Assembly: GCA_902800045.1 (NCBI GenBank)
Contig: CADCCZ010000001.1
Span: forward strand, 1 to 64,000
Source of the DNA: an uncultured Bacteroidia bacterium
GTDB lineage: Bacteria > Bacteroidota > Bacteroidia > Bacteroidales > ML635J-15
Direction: 5' to 3'
DNA: 64,000 nucleotides
Shown: positions 9,503 to 17,173 of the stretch, piece by piece
Position numbering within the stretch: the first letter of the stretch is position 1
Layout: each line of letters begins with the position of its first letter
Notes under the pieces: generated by a model
Told to the model about the DNA's origin: nothing
The model's database searches: none
What the model saw: only the letters and a program-made list of their open reading frames with translations
Position numbers and translations under genes: made by a program

Positions 9503-10087
9503 ATGGCATACGACAAGTTTTCGGATCAAATGCTCATTGACGCATTTGTTTCAGGGGATAAAAAGTGCATAGGAGTTCTTATTGACAGGTATAAGGACAA
9601 GGTTTATTCTTATATTTTGTTAAATGTCAAGAATCCAACAATTGCAGACGATATTTTTCAGGACACCTTTCTGAAGGTTATGTCTTCGTTGCGTTCGCGC
9701 TCATATTCCGAGGAAGGCAAGTTCCTGCCGTGGGTAATGCGTATAGCTCACAATCTTGTAATCGACTATTTCAGGTACGATAGGAATAATGGCATGACCT
9801 CGAGCGACGAGAACGAATATGTTCTTAATTCTACTAGTTTGTCTGATTCTACGGTTGAGGATAGGATAGTAGAGGAGCAGATATTTTCCGATGTCAGGAA
9901 ATTGCTCGATTATTTGCCCGAAGAGCAGAAGGAAGTAATAATGCTTAGACATTATGGCGGCATGAGTTTCAAGGAAATTGCAGACGCTACCAATGTGAGC
10001 ATAAATACTGCTCTAGGTAGAATGAGATATGCCATAATGAATTTGCGTAGGCTTGTCGAGGAAAAAAGCATAATACTAACCAAGTAG
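9503..10087 (+). CDS. ECF-type RNA polymerase sigma factor
   Basis: 194 residues with region 2 (LIDRYKDKVYSYIL, DIFQDTFLKVM, WVMRIAHNLVIDYFRYDR) and region 4 (LPEEQKEVIMLRHYGGMSFKEIADATNVSINTALGRMRYA). The sequence strongly resembles a conserved single ECF lineage found across Bacteroidales, the group in which the T9SS-linked SigP of Porphyromonas is known; orthology to SigP is only a suggestion. No anti-sigma gene follows; the next gene, 134 bases on, is a T9SS-exported carboxypeptidase with its own promoter-like sequence. Confidence 0.88.
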   Translation: MAYDKFSDQMLIDAFVSGDKKCIGVLIDRYKDKVYSYILLNVKNPTIADDIFQDTFLKVMSSLRSRSYSEEGKFLPWVMRIAHNLVIDYFRYDRNNGMTSSDENEYVLNSTSLSDSTVEDRIVEEQIFSDVRKLLDYLPEEQKEVIMLRHYGGMSFKEIADATNVSINTALGRMRYAIMNLRRLVEEKSIILTK

Positions 10088-10169
10088 TTCGCATATCCTA
10101 TAATTTGATATTTGGGGGATGCATCTGTTTTTTCAGGTGTTTCCCTTTTTTGTTTGCTTCTAAAAAAAC

Positions 10170-10201
10170 TTGTTGCGCAATATGTCTTTTTATTAAATTT
10201 G
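10170..10201 (+). promoter_or_regulatory. promoter for the M14 carboxypeptidase
   Basis: TAAATTTG at 10194-10201 with TTG at 10170-10172 (21-base spacer) or 10173-10175 (18-base spacer) fits the Bacteroidetes consensus. The ATG lies 20 bases downstream. Confidence 0.5.
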
Positions 10202-10220
10202 CCTTCAAATATAATATTGT

Positions 10221-11912
10221 ATGAATAGGTTGTTTTTTGTAATTGTCGTACTGATGTTCCCGTTGCTGGCCTTTTCGCAGATGGATGCAAAAAGTATTCT
10301 TATGCAACGTGGCGAAGTGTATTTCAGGTTTCAGATAGCACCAGAGAGACTAAATGAGATTTCGAGAATTGTGTCAATTGACGGTTATCGCAATGGTATT
10401 TGCTATGCCTACGCTAATGCGCGTGAGTTTGCCGAATTTCGAAAGTTGGGAATCGACTGTGAGCCTGTGCGCGAATATTATGAAGCTAAGGACGAGTTGC
10501 AAATGGCTGAGTCGCTTAATGACATGTTTTCGTGGAATGTGTATCCTACTTATAGCATTTATTTTGAAATGATGCAATATTTTGCCACAACCTATCCAGA
10601 AATTTGTAAGTTGGACACTATTGGTACATCATATTCCGGATACAAGTTGCTCGCGGTAAAAATATCCGACAATGTTAACGCGGATGAAGCAGAACCCGAA
10701 TTTTTCCTCGGTGGTCAGATGCACGGTGATGAGTTGATTGGCGGAATGGTTTGCCTAAGGCTTATTCATAAGCTCTTGAGCGAGTATGGCACCAATTCGG
10801 AAGTTGCCAACCTTGTAAATAATATGGAAATCTTCATAAATCCGCTGTCGAATCCCGAAGGGACATATTTTGCAGGTGGCAGCAATATGGATTATGCGAG
10901 TCGTTATACTCGCATTGGTGATGGTTATGATGATTTCATCGACATAAACCGTAATTTCCCGGATGCCATTGATGGAGAACATCCCGATGGAAATGTATAT
11001 TCTATTGAAACAGAGGCTTTCATGCAATATGCTGACGAGCATAATTTTGTGATGTCGGCAAACCTGCATAGTGGAGCCGAACTTGTCAATTATCCATTCG
11101 ATACCGAAGAGGCGCTTCCTGCCGACGATGCATGGTGGCAGATGGTTTCGTCGGAATATGTGGCATTGGCAAGGCAGGCTTGCAACGATCCGGAATATAT
11201 GACTTCCGACTATTCGAGCGGATATACAAATGGATATGCATGGTATAGAATTACTGGTAGCCGTCAGGATTATATGAATTACTTCAAGCATTGCCGCGAG
11301 GTGACTCTGGAACTCAGCATCGAAAAGCAACTCCCCAACAACTTGTTGCCAAGCTACACATCGCGTAACCTTCCTCCGATGATGGCATATATGAATCGAG
11401 CAACCAAAGGTTTACGTGGATTCGTAACCGATTCGCTAACTGGCGAACCGTTGCGGGCTATGGTTTTTGTTAACGGACACGATTATTTCAACTCACATGT
11501 TTATTCATTCCTCCCCACTGGCGAATATTACCGTTATTTGAAGGCGGGACACTATAATGTTTCGTTCTATGCAGATGGCTATATACACAAGACCATTGCT
11601 GTAGATATTGCCGACGGGGAAGCTTTGCCTCTCGATGTACAGCTTGTACAAGGTTACGACCCCGAGACGATTATTGATAGCAACGATGAGGCAATCTCGT
11701 TGTATCCAAATCCTGTTGTCGACAAATTGTTTATCGGTAGCGATAAGCATTTTTCTTCGCTTGAAATTTATGATGTTAACGGCAGATTGCTGCTTTCGAA
11801 GAAAAATATTGTCGGTTTTGTTGATGTGTCGATGCTGTCGCATGGGCAATATCTGCTGAATTTGGTTATGGATGATGGTAAAGTAATGAGAACCAAATTT
11901 ATGAAGATGTAA
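10221..11912 (+). CDS. secreted M14 zinc carboxypeptidase with T9SS type A domain
   Basis: 563 residues with a signal peptide (LFFVIVVLMFPLLAFSQ). Zinc ligands are His168 and Glu171 in QMHGDE and His283 in NLHSGAE; DINRNFPD (Arg244) binds substrate carboxylate; the catalytic Glu is Glu364 in VTLELS. A carboxypeptidase-regulatory-like beta sandwich follows (GLRGFVTDSLTGEPLRAMVF), then a type A sorting domain (SLYPNPVVDKLFIGSD). It should trim C-terminal residues from peptides at the cell surface. A second, unrelated M14 enzyme lies at 47536-49416. Confidence 0.9.
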   Translation: MNRLFFVIVVLMFPLLAFSQMDAKSILMQRGEVYFRFQIAPERLNEISRIVSIDGYRNGICYAYANAREFAEFRKLGIDCEPVREYYEAKDELQMAESLNDMFSWNVYPTYSIYFEMMQYFATTYPEICKLDTIGTSYSGYKLLAVKISDNVNADEAEPEFFLGGQMHGDELIGGMVCLRLIHKLLSEYGTNSEVANLVNNMEIFINPLSNPEGTYFAGGSNMDYASRYTRIGDGYDDFIDINRNFPDAIDGEHPDGNVYSIETEAFMQYADEHNFVMSANLHSGAELVNYPFDTEEALPADDAWWQMVSSEYVALARQACNDPEYMTSDYSSGYTNGYAWYRITGSRQDYMNYFKHCREVTLELSIEKQLPNNLLPSYTSRNLPPMMAYMNRATKGLRGFVTDSLTGEPLRAMVFVNGHDYFNSHVYSFLPTGEYYRYLKAGHYNVSFYADGYIHKTIAVDIADGEALPLDVQLVQGYDPETIIDSNDEAISLYPNPVVDKLFIGSDKHFSSLEIYDVNGRLLLSKKNIVGFVDVSMLSHGQYLLNLVMDDGKVMRTKFMKM

Positions 11913-11931
11913 CACCCAATATGCTGAAAAC

Positions 11932-11960
11932 AAAAAAGGTCTCATTTTGAGACCTTTTTT
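11932..11960. terminator. bidirectional terminator
   Basis: The A6-GGTCTCA / TGAGACC-T6 hairpin lies between the convergent carboxypeptidase and trigger-factor genes and can serve both strands. Confidence 0.85.
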
Positions 11961-11979
11961 ATTGCGTATGTAATGAAGT

Positions 11980-13326
11980 TTACTTGAACAACTTCATGAA
12001 TTCGTCGATAGAGATTTCGCTGTCTTCGAGCTTAACCTGTTCAGCGAGGAAGTCGACAACCTTGTCTTCGAGTTCGTGTTCGTAGATGCGGCGAACTTCG
12101 TCTTCCTTCTGGAGGAGTTCCTTAGCATACTTTTCTACGTATTCGTTCGGAACATAAGCCATTCCGTACTGTGCGAACTGAGCGGCAACCATTTCCTGTG
12201 CAGCCTTTTCGAGTTCTTCCTTTTCAACCTTTATGTCGTTTGTCTTAGCAACCTTGGTCTTGATGAGAGTCCAACGGAGGTCGTCGAGGAACTTCGGGAA
12301 TTCGTTGTTGATTTCTTCTTCGGTGAGCTTTTCGTTGGTAACCTTAACCCAGCGTTTCAAGAATTCTTCTGGAAGCTTGATGTCGAGTTTCTTGAGGAGC
12401 TTTTCCTTGATGTCGAGCATCATCTTGTACTTGCTTTCGCGCTTGAACGAAGCAGTGATGTCTTCGGCGATGCGAGTACGGAATTCTTCTTCAGTCTTTA
12501 CAACGTCCTTGCCGAAGCACTTGTCGAACAATTCCTGGTTAACAGCAGCCTGCTTGTATTCCTTTACGGTCTTAACTACGAGGCGGAAGTTAGGAGTCAT
12601 GTTGGCAACTTCTTCCTTCTTTGCCTTGAGCATAACAGCTATCTTGCCTTCTTCCTCGAATGCCTTCTTGATGTCGAAGTCGATGATAGTGTCAACGGTA
12701 GCGCCAGTGAACTGTTTCTTAATTTTAGCGTCCTTTATGAATTCGATAGCGAGGTTAGCCTCTTCGTTCTTGATGCCGCCTTCGATTTCCGAACCGTCTT
12801 CAGCAATCTGTGTCAAGCTACCGGTAATGAGCGACTTTGCAGTTGCCTTCTTAACGTCCTCGTACTTTCCGTACTGGTTTCTGTAGTTTTCGATGTACTT
12901 TTCAACGTCCTTGTCTTCTGCCTTTACGATGTACTTGTTGAGCTTGTCTCTCTTCGAAAGCTTGATTTCGAATTCGGGAGCAATACCGAGGTCGAATGCA
13001 AACTCGAACTTTTCGTCCTTTGCGAGGTCGATGGTCTTTGTACCTTCGTTTGGCAATGGTTCGCCGAGGATGTTAAGCTTTTCGTTTTCGATGTATTCGC
13101 TGAGGGTCTTTCCAACGAACTTGTTGAGTTCGTCAGCCAATACTGCCTGAGCGTACATTTTTCTAATCAGTCCCATCGGGGCGTTACCTTTTCTGAAACC
13201 TTTGATTTCTGCTTTCTGGCGATAAGCTTTCAAGGTCTTTTCTACGCTTTCTTCAATGTCTTCCTTGCTTACGGTGATATTCAGCGTAAGGTTTAAATCG
13301 TCAATTTGGTTTTTTACAACTTCCAT
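11980..13326 (-). CDS. tig: trigger factor
   Basis: 448 residues, the normal length for trigger factor. The N-terminal ribosome-binding domain carries the signature GFRKGNAPMGLI at about 43-54 (canonical GFRxGxxP). A degenerate PPIase-like domain and a long helical C-terminal chaperone domain follow (LKKLDIKLPEEFLKRW onward). It binds nascent chains at the ribosomal exit tunnel. It stands alone on the minus strand between a terminator and tRNA-Leu. A long antisense open frame across the gene is a by-product of its codon usage. Confidence 0.92.
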   Translation of the reverse strand: MEVVKNQIDDLNLTLNITVSKEDIEESVEKTLKAYRQKAEIKGFRKGNAPMGLIRKMYAQAVLADELNKFVGKTLSEYIENEKLNILGEPLPNEGTKTIDLAKDEKFEFAFDLGIAPEFEIKLSKRDKLNKYIVKAEDKDVEKYIENYRNQYGKYEDVKKATAKSLITGSLTQIAEDGSEIEGGIKNEEANLAIEFIKDAKIKKQFTGATVDTIIDFDIKKAFEEEGKIAVMLKAKKEEVANMTPNFRLVVKTVKEYKQAAVNQELFDKCFGKDVVKTEEEFRTRIAEDITASFKRESKYKMMLDIKEKLLKKLDIKLPEEFLKRWVKVTNEKLTEEEINNEFPKFLDDLRWTLIKTKVAKTNDIKVEKEELEKAAQEMVAAQFAQYGMAYVPNEYVEKYAKELLQKEDEVRRIYEHELEDKVVDFLAEQVKLEDSEISIDEFMKLFK

Positions 13327-13374
13327 TAGGTCGTTTTTTTTGAAAAATTACTAAATTACAAAATCATATAATCT

Positions 13375-13403
13375 AAAAAACCGCACTAAAAATGTCATGC
13401 GGT
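13375..13403 (-). terminator. tRNA-Leu terminator
   Basis: Read on the minus strand, ACCGCA...TGCGGT closes a hairpin followed by TTTTTT, just after the 3' end of tRNA-Leu. Confidence 0.7.
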
Positions 13404-13409
13404 CGGTTG

Positions 13410-13491
13410 TACGGATGAAGGGACTCGAACCCCCACGCCTTTCGGCACTAGATCCTAAGTCTAGCGCGGCTACCAATTACGCCACATCCGC
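13410..13491 (-). tRNA. tRNA-Leu(UAG)
   Basis: On the minus strand the acceptor GCGGATG pairs with CATCCGT, and the anticodon stem CTAGA/TCTAG encloses loop CTTAGGA with anticodon UAG. A variable arm (TGCCGAAAGGCG) is typical of leucine tRNAs, and the T arm is GGGGGTTCGAGTCCC-like. No CCA is encoded. The gene borders an accessory block on its upstream side. Confidence 0.93.
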
Positions 13492-13650
13492 GAATTGCGG
13501 CGCAAAGATACAATTTTTTTCGATAGGAAATTCAATCTTGGTGATTTTTTTCTATGGGGAATGGAGATGATAGTAATGGTACTTATTTATTGTTCATTTA
13601 CAAACAATTACGCTATGCTATGACGATTTAATGTGAGTTGAGTTTTGGGA

Positions 13651-13770
13651 CAATGCAATGTTGTCTGGATTTGAAATCCAGACTATATGAATATAAGGAT
13701 TTTAAACCTTTAGCTCACTGCCATAGCAGTAATCCGCATTGCAAATGCTGATATTCGGGCGTTTCGGATT
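13651..13770 (+). repeat. composite hairpin repeat, copy 1
   Basis: The unit runs from CAATGCAATGTTGTCTGGAT to GGGCGTTTCGGATT. Bases 13691-13770 match 21795-21874 at 79 of 80 positions by eye. It contains a hairpin GTCTGGATT-TGA-AATCCAGAC, a module with CTGC-CATA-GCAG, and a closing CGGATT/AATCCG hairpin. The second copy is in the same orientation 8 kb away. Confidence 0.85.
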
Positions 13771-13927
13771 GCAAATCCGCCACAACACAAGCTGGACATT
13801 TGTGTTTTCCGCATCAGAAAGCGGGCATATTTTCTTCTTTTTTTTGCCCTCATTTTCATGATATATTTCTTTATTTGTGTAAGTGTTTGTATATCAAGCA
13901 TTAATCGCTTAATGATGATAATAATTT

Positions 13928-14042
13928 GTTTCAAAACATAGGTAAATTTTAATAAATTTTGTTTCAAAACATAGGTGAAATTTGGGTAAAATTGTTTCAA
14001 AACATAGGTAAAATGTGGCGAATTTTGTTTCAAAACATAGGT
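13928..14042. repeat. four direct repeats with exact 33-bp period
   Basis: The word GTTTCAAAACATAGGT occurs at 13928, 13961, 13994 and 14027, each exactly 33 bases apart, with AT-rich variable 17-base spacers. The unit and spacer are too short for CRISPR. The spacing equals about three helical turns, reminiscent of iterons or a protein-binding array. A second 33-base-period array with a different word lies at 36462-36545. Confidence 0.85.
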
Positions 14043-14080
14043 AAAAAATATGGCAAGTATATTTTGCCATTAAACCATCA

Positions 14081-14117
14081 TAGTCGGAATCGCACTTTTT
14101 TTTCGCGATTCCGACTA
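14081..14117. repeat. 13-bp perfect inverted repeat
   Basis: TAGTCGGAATCGC pairs perfectly with its complement around an 11-base T-rich loop. It lies just past the 33-bp array and 52 bases downstream of the minus-strand gene ending at 14169. It could act as that gene's terminator, although the T-run is inside the loop rather than after the stem. Confidence 0.65.
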
Positions 14118-14168
14118 CTATCGTTTAGAAGAACAAACCCGGCACGACCAACGACCGAAAAAGTCGAT

Positions 14169-14876
14169 TTAATCATATTGCGGTTCGATATATGCTAAAT
14201 TTGAAATGCCATCAAAGAACTTATATAGTTTTTGCATCATAACCTTCATATTATCCATATCGTATAATTGAGATAGGTTATTATAAACGACTCTATCTGA
14301 AGGATCTGGCTTTTCTCCATTTTTCATATAATCAAATGGATACCTAAAATCTACCTTATTCTCAAAGACCTGTATTTCTTTAATGATTCTCGAAACATTA
14401 TTTATTGTTGCCGAGGGGAAATCTCTTATTATATCTTTACATTCTTTAAGTTCTTTGAATAATTCCACAAGGTTATGTATTGACTTGAATTGCACCTCTT
14501 TTGGGTTTGCATTGCAATAGTTTATTTTGTATCGTCTTATTGATTCTTTCATTGTCAATTCAAGATACTGGCGGAAGCAATACAATGCAGGATATATGTA
14601 ACCGTCAAGGCACAAGTTGTCGTTATTATGCTTTTCTATTTCTTTCATTAGCATGAATGATGCGTGGCAGAAAGATTCTGGCAATAAAAATTCTTTTATT
14701 CCCATTTGCCTATTTATGCATGGGTTGGCAATATTTTTTGTGGCAACAAAAAAATTATCGTTATCACTTACATCGTCAATTTCAATATCCAAGAATTTAT
14801 CACAAAACATATCCATATTAATATTATCATCGCTCGTGTTCATACTGTTGCTAGCATTGTTTGTATTATTACTCAT
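14169..14876 (-). CDS. hypothetical protein, possibly HEPN-like
   Basis: 235 residues. After a low-complexity Asn/Ser-rich N-terminus (about 1-25), the core is helical: PALYCFRQYLELTMKESI at about 95-112 and KSIHNLVELFKELK some 20 residues on. This F-R-[HQ]-Y-[IL]-E-L...H-[DN]-L pattern is seen in accessory proteins tentatively related to HEPN or abortive-infection folds, but the classic Rx4-6H motif is not clear. No signal peptide is seen, so it is cytoplasmic. It follows the lipoprotein gene by 34 bases on the same strand. Function unknown. Confidence 0.6.
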   Translation of the reverse strand: MSNNTNNASNSMNTSDDNINMDMFCDKFLDIEIDDVSDNDNFFVATKNIANPCINRQMGIKEFLLPESFCHASFMLMKEIEKHNNDNLCLDGYIYPALYCFRQYLELTMKESIRRYKINYCNANPKEVQFKSIHNLVELFKELKECKDIIRDFPSATINNVSRIIKEIQVFENKVDFRYPFDYMKNGEKPDPSDRVVYNNLSQLYDMDNMKVMMQKLYKFFDGISNLAYIEPQYD

Positions 14877-14910
14877 TTTATAGTTCTTCTATTATTTTAT
14901 AAAGTTATGT

Positions 14911-16821
14911 TTATTGACATACAGGACGCACAGATAGTCCACGGTAGCGCTCCCCATTTAGGTTACTCATGCCGTAATTGTCCGAATCGAAGTTGAGGTA
15001 CCACGCGCGGACCGTATAGTCCGAGCTGAGCGAACTCGACCAGTAGTAGCCGTCGAAGCCAACGCTGCCGAGCTCGCTACCGTAGCGGTGGTAGCCGGCA
15101 GCGGGCAGGAATATGAAATTGCCGTTAGATCCGGTAAACAAGCGTCCCCTTTTGCCGTTCTGTGTTGTCCAAGTTACAATGCAATTATCTTTAAGTTCTC
15201 TCATTTCTGTTTCAGTCGGCATTCTCCAGCCCGAACCCCAGTTGGCTGTGGCAGCGTCGTCGGAGGCTTCAAGGGTTGTAAGGTTGTCTGTAAAACCATT
15301 GTTGCCATATTGGGCATAATTGCAATATTTTGTAAGTTTAGTATATACCCCGTCGCACCAACGGTAGTTATTCCATTCGTAAATATACTTTGGGGATGTT
15401 TCTCCCCATGCGAAATATTCACCATAATCTTCTGGTGAGGTTGCTCCTATATTACAATTAGCCCACTTTGTGCCAGACGGCAAACCGAGGTCAACCCAAA
15501 TATGCTCGTTCAATATACCATTAGTAGTGAATGTCAGAATGTCGCCATAGGTAGTTCCTGCACTATTTGTAGCATATGCTTTATAATAATAGATAGTGCC
15601 CTGAGATAATCCTGTAATAGTTTCGTTATAAATGGAAGAAGCCCCCCCACTCTGAGTTCGTCCTGAAAGATTATTTGGATTTGTTCCATATACAAATCCC
15701 TTTTCTGTTACGTTTGCTCCACCAGCTGATGTAATATTCCCATTAAGAGTAGCGCTATAAGGGGTTATATTTGTTGCCGAATTTGTAATTACAGATGGGG
15801 CTGTCGGTGTTAGTGTTGCCGAACCGCGAACAGGACGGACAAGTGCACAAAAATATCTATCTCTTAAATTGTTAAAATCACTTTTACAAAAAGCTATAAC
15901 TTCTATATCAACAGATAATTCAACAAAGTATTGATTATAGCGTTGGCGTAATGAATTAGTCCAATAGTAGTAACTCTTATTATCATATTCAATTATAGAA
16001 GGAATAAAAATAGTGTTTCCGTTAGGTCCTCTGAACAGGTTCCCTGGAACACCATTTTGCGCAGTTTCAACATGTTGACAATCATAAAAAAGTTCTTCGA
16101 CTTGAGATGGGGATGGAGTTTGCCATCCGCTTCCCCAATTGAACGTAGCGGCGTCATCGCAAGCTTCAAGAATACGTAACCCATCTGAAAAGAAATTTGG
16201 ATAACCATTTTGATAGTGGCGAACATATTTTGTGTAGCCTCTATCTGTGCCATCATCACAATAATATTTATAATTTGATTGTGTGTAAGATTCTTTGGGT
16301 GAAGTCTCAGCCCAAGCAAACAAATCGCCACTGCCTTCAGGGGTATTAGCACCAACATTACACGTTGCCCATAAGGTTCCGCTTCGCAAACCGAGGTCAA
16401 CGTAATCATGTCCATTATGAGTGCCATTGCCACCACCTTGTGTTCCACTACCATTTCCTGGGTCGTCTCCAGTCCCGCTTCCACTTCCAGAACCGTTACC
16501 CCCTTGAGAAGAACTATTGTTGGTCCATTGTGCATATAATGTCATATCAGAACTAACAGTAATTGTCTGTCCGTTGCTATATGCCGTTCCGCTACCGCTT
16601 TGGGAGGTGTTCCATCCAGAGAATGAGTAGCCGTCACGTGTAAATGTGTTTTGCCTAAGAGCTTGCGCTTCTCTTTCCTCAAACACTTGCGAACGCATTG
16701 TTCCTGTTCCACCATTAGCATCAAAAAATACAATGTATGTTTCGCGCCTATTGCATCCGCACAATGCACAAATTCCCAATGCAGTTACAACTACAATTCT
16801 TAATAGCACTTTAATTTTCAT
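14911..16821 (-). CDS. lipoprotein with InlB-type repeat and two FISUMP domains
   Basis: 636 residues. The lipoprotein signal ends in ALCGC (Cys23). Next is one Listeria-Bacteroides (InlB B) repeat, ending DMTLYAQW near residue 98. A Gly/Ser-rich linker leads to a first Fibrobacter-succinogenes-major-domain (FISUMP) module (YVDLGLRSGTLWATCNVGA). A fibronectin-III-like module (ATLNGNITSAGGANVTEKGF) and a second FISUMP module (WVDLGLPSGTKWANCNIGA, ending RYRGLSVRPVC) follow. FISUMP modules are common in surface proteins of gut Bacteroidetes and Fibrobacter; their ligand is not established. Probably surface exposed. Confidence 0.82.
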   Translation of the reverse strand: MKIKVLLRIVVVTALGICALCGCNRRETYIVFFDANGGTGTMRSQVFEEREAQALRQNTFTRDGYSFSGWNTSQSGSGTAYSNGQTITVSSDMTLYAQWTNNSSSQGGNGSGSGSGTGDDPGNGSGTQGGGNGTHNGHDYVDLGLRSGTLWATCNVGANTPEGSGDLFAWAETSPKESYTQSNYKYYCDDGTDRGYTKYVRHYQNGYPNFFSDGLRILEACDDAATFNWGSGWQTPSPSQVEELFYDCQHVETAQNGVPGNLFRGPNGNTIFIPSIIEYDNKSYYYWTNSLRQRYNQYFVELSVDIEVIAFCKSDFNNLRDRYFCALVRPVRGSATLTPTAPSVITNSATNITPYSATLNGNITSAGGANVTEKGFVYGTNPNNLSGRTQSGGASSIYNETITGLSQGTIYYYKAYATNSAGTTYGDILTFTTNGILNEHIWVDLGLPSGTKWANCNIGATSPEDYGEYFAWGETSPKYIYEWNNYRWCDGVYTKLTKYCNYAQYGNNGFTDNLTTLEASDDAATANWGSGWRMPTETEMRELKDNCIVTWTTQNGKRGRLFTGSNGNFIFLPAAGYHRYGSELGSVGFDGYYWSSSLSSDYTVRAWYLNFDSDNYGMSNLNGERYRGLSVRPVCQ

Positions 16822-16864
16822 ATTCTTATATTTTGCCGTTTGTCTTTAAATTTCAATATCACAC

Positions 16865-16903
16865 AATAAGGCAATAGACCGCATTGCAGCCTATTGCCTT
16901 ATT
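16865..16903 (-). terminator. hairpin downstream of small lipoprotein
   Basis: A 13-bp perfect stem (AATAAGGCAATAG with its complement) lies 12 bases after the stop of the minus-strand gene at 16916. The following T-tract is weak (TTATTGTG-like), so termination efficiency is uncertain. Confidence 0.6.
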
Positions 16904-16915
16904 TACATTAAAAGA

Positions 16916-17143
16916 TTACTTGCAGTCTAATTCCCAAGAAACACCATCCCATGTAGTTCCATGGTCAGAATTTCCAACGCATTCGTCCTTGTAATCAAGC
17001 TTATCAAAATAGCGATAATCCGATTCGCGGACATAAATTTTCTTTCCATCTTCCTTGTATGTGCATTTGCACCCTTTACCGCACGATGAGAAAAATACTG
17101 CTGCAGTTGCAAGCACTGCCAAGATTACTAAAAACTTTTTCAT
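16916..17143 (-). CDS. small lipoprotein, unknown function
   Basis: 75 residues. The signal ends FFSSC with the lipidated Cys at 21. The mature peptide has further cysteines (CGKGCKCTY, DECVG, ELDC), so disulfides are likely outside the cytoplasm. It starts 30 bases after the LRR protein gene ends, on the same strand. Its upstream leader and first codons resemble those of the LRR gene, suggesting a shared or duplicated start region. No recognised family. Confidence 0.65.
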   Translation of the reverse strand: MKKFLVILAVLATAAVFFSSCGKGCKCTYKEDGKKIYVRESDYRYFDKLDYKDECVGNSDHGTTWDGVSWELDCK

Positions 17144-17173
17144 GACGATTACATTTATTAATTATTAAGTGAG

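Larger units (their letters stand above)
13492..14168. other. gene-free accessory intergenic region with repeats
   Basis: About 680 bases without a credible gene. It holds, in order, one copy of a composite hairpin repeat (13651-13770), an AT-rich stretch, four direct repeats of exact 33-base period (13928-14042) and a 13-bp perfect hairpin (14081-14117). Short open frames across the array are a product of its 11-codon period and are not called. Confidence 0.7.

Noticed and set aside
12076-13296. 406-codon open frame antisense to tig
   Set aside because: It mirrors the highly conserved trigger factor and its protein is a Leu/Val/Phe-rich shadow with no motifs.
13710-14033. Open frames across the 33-bp array (FTYVLKQ and LFQNIG repeats)
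   Set aside because: 33 bases equal 11 codons, so any frame without stops repeats; no start signals or homology features.
13928-14042. 33-bp array as a CRISPR
   Set aside because: Conserved words of 16 bases and spacers of 17 are far too short, spacers are AT-rich and similar, and no cas genes are nearby.
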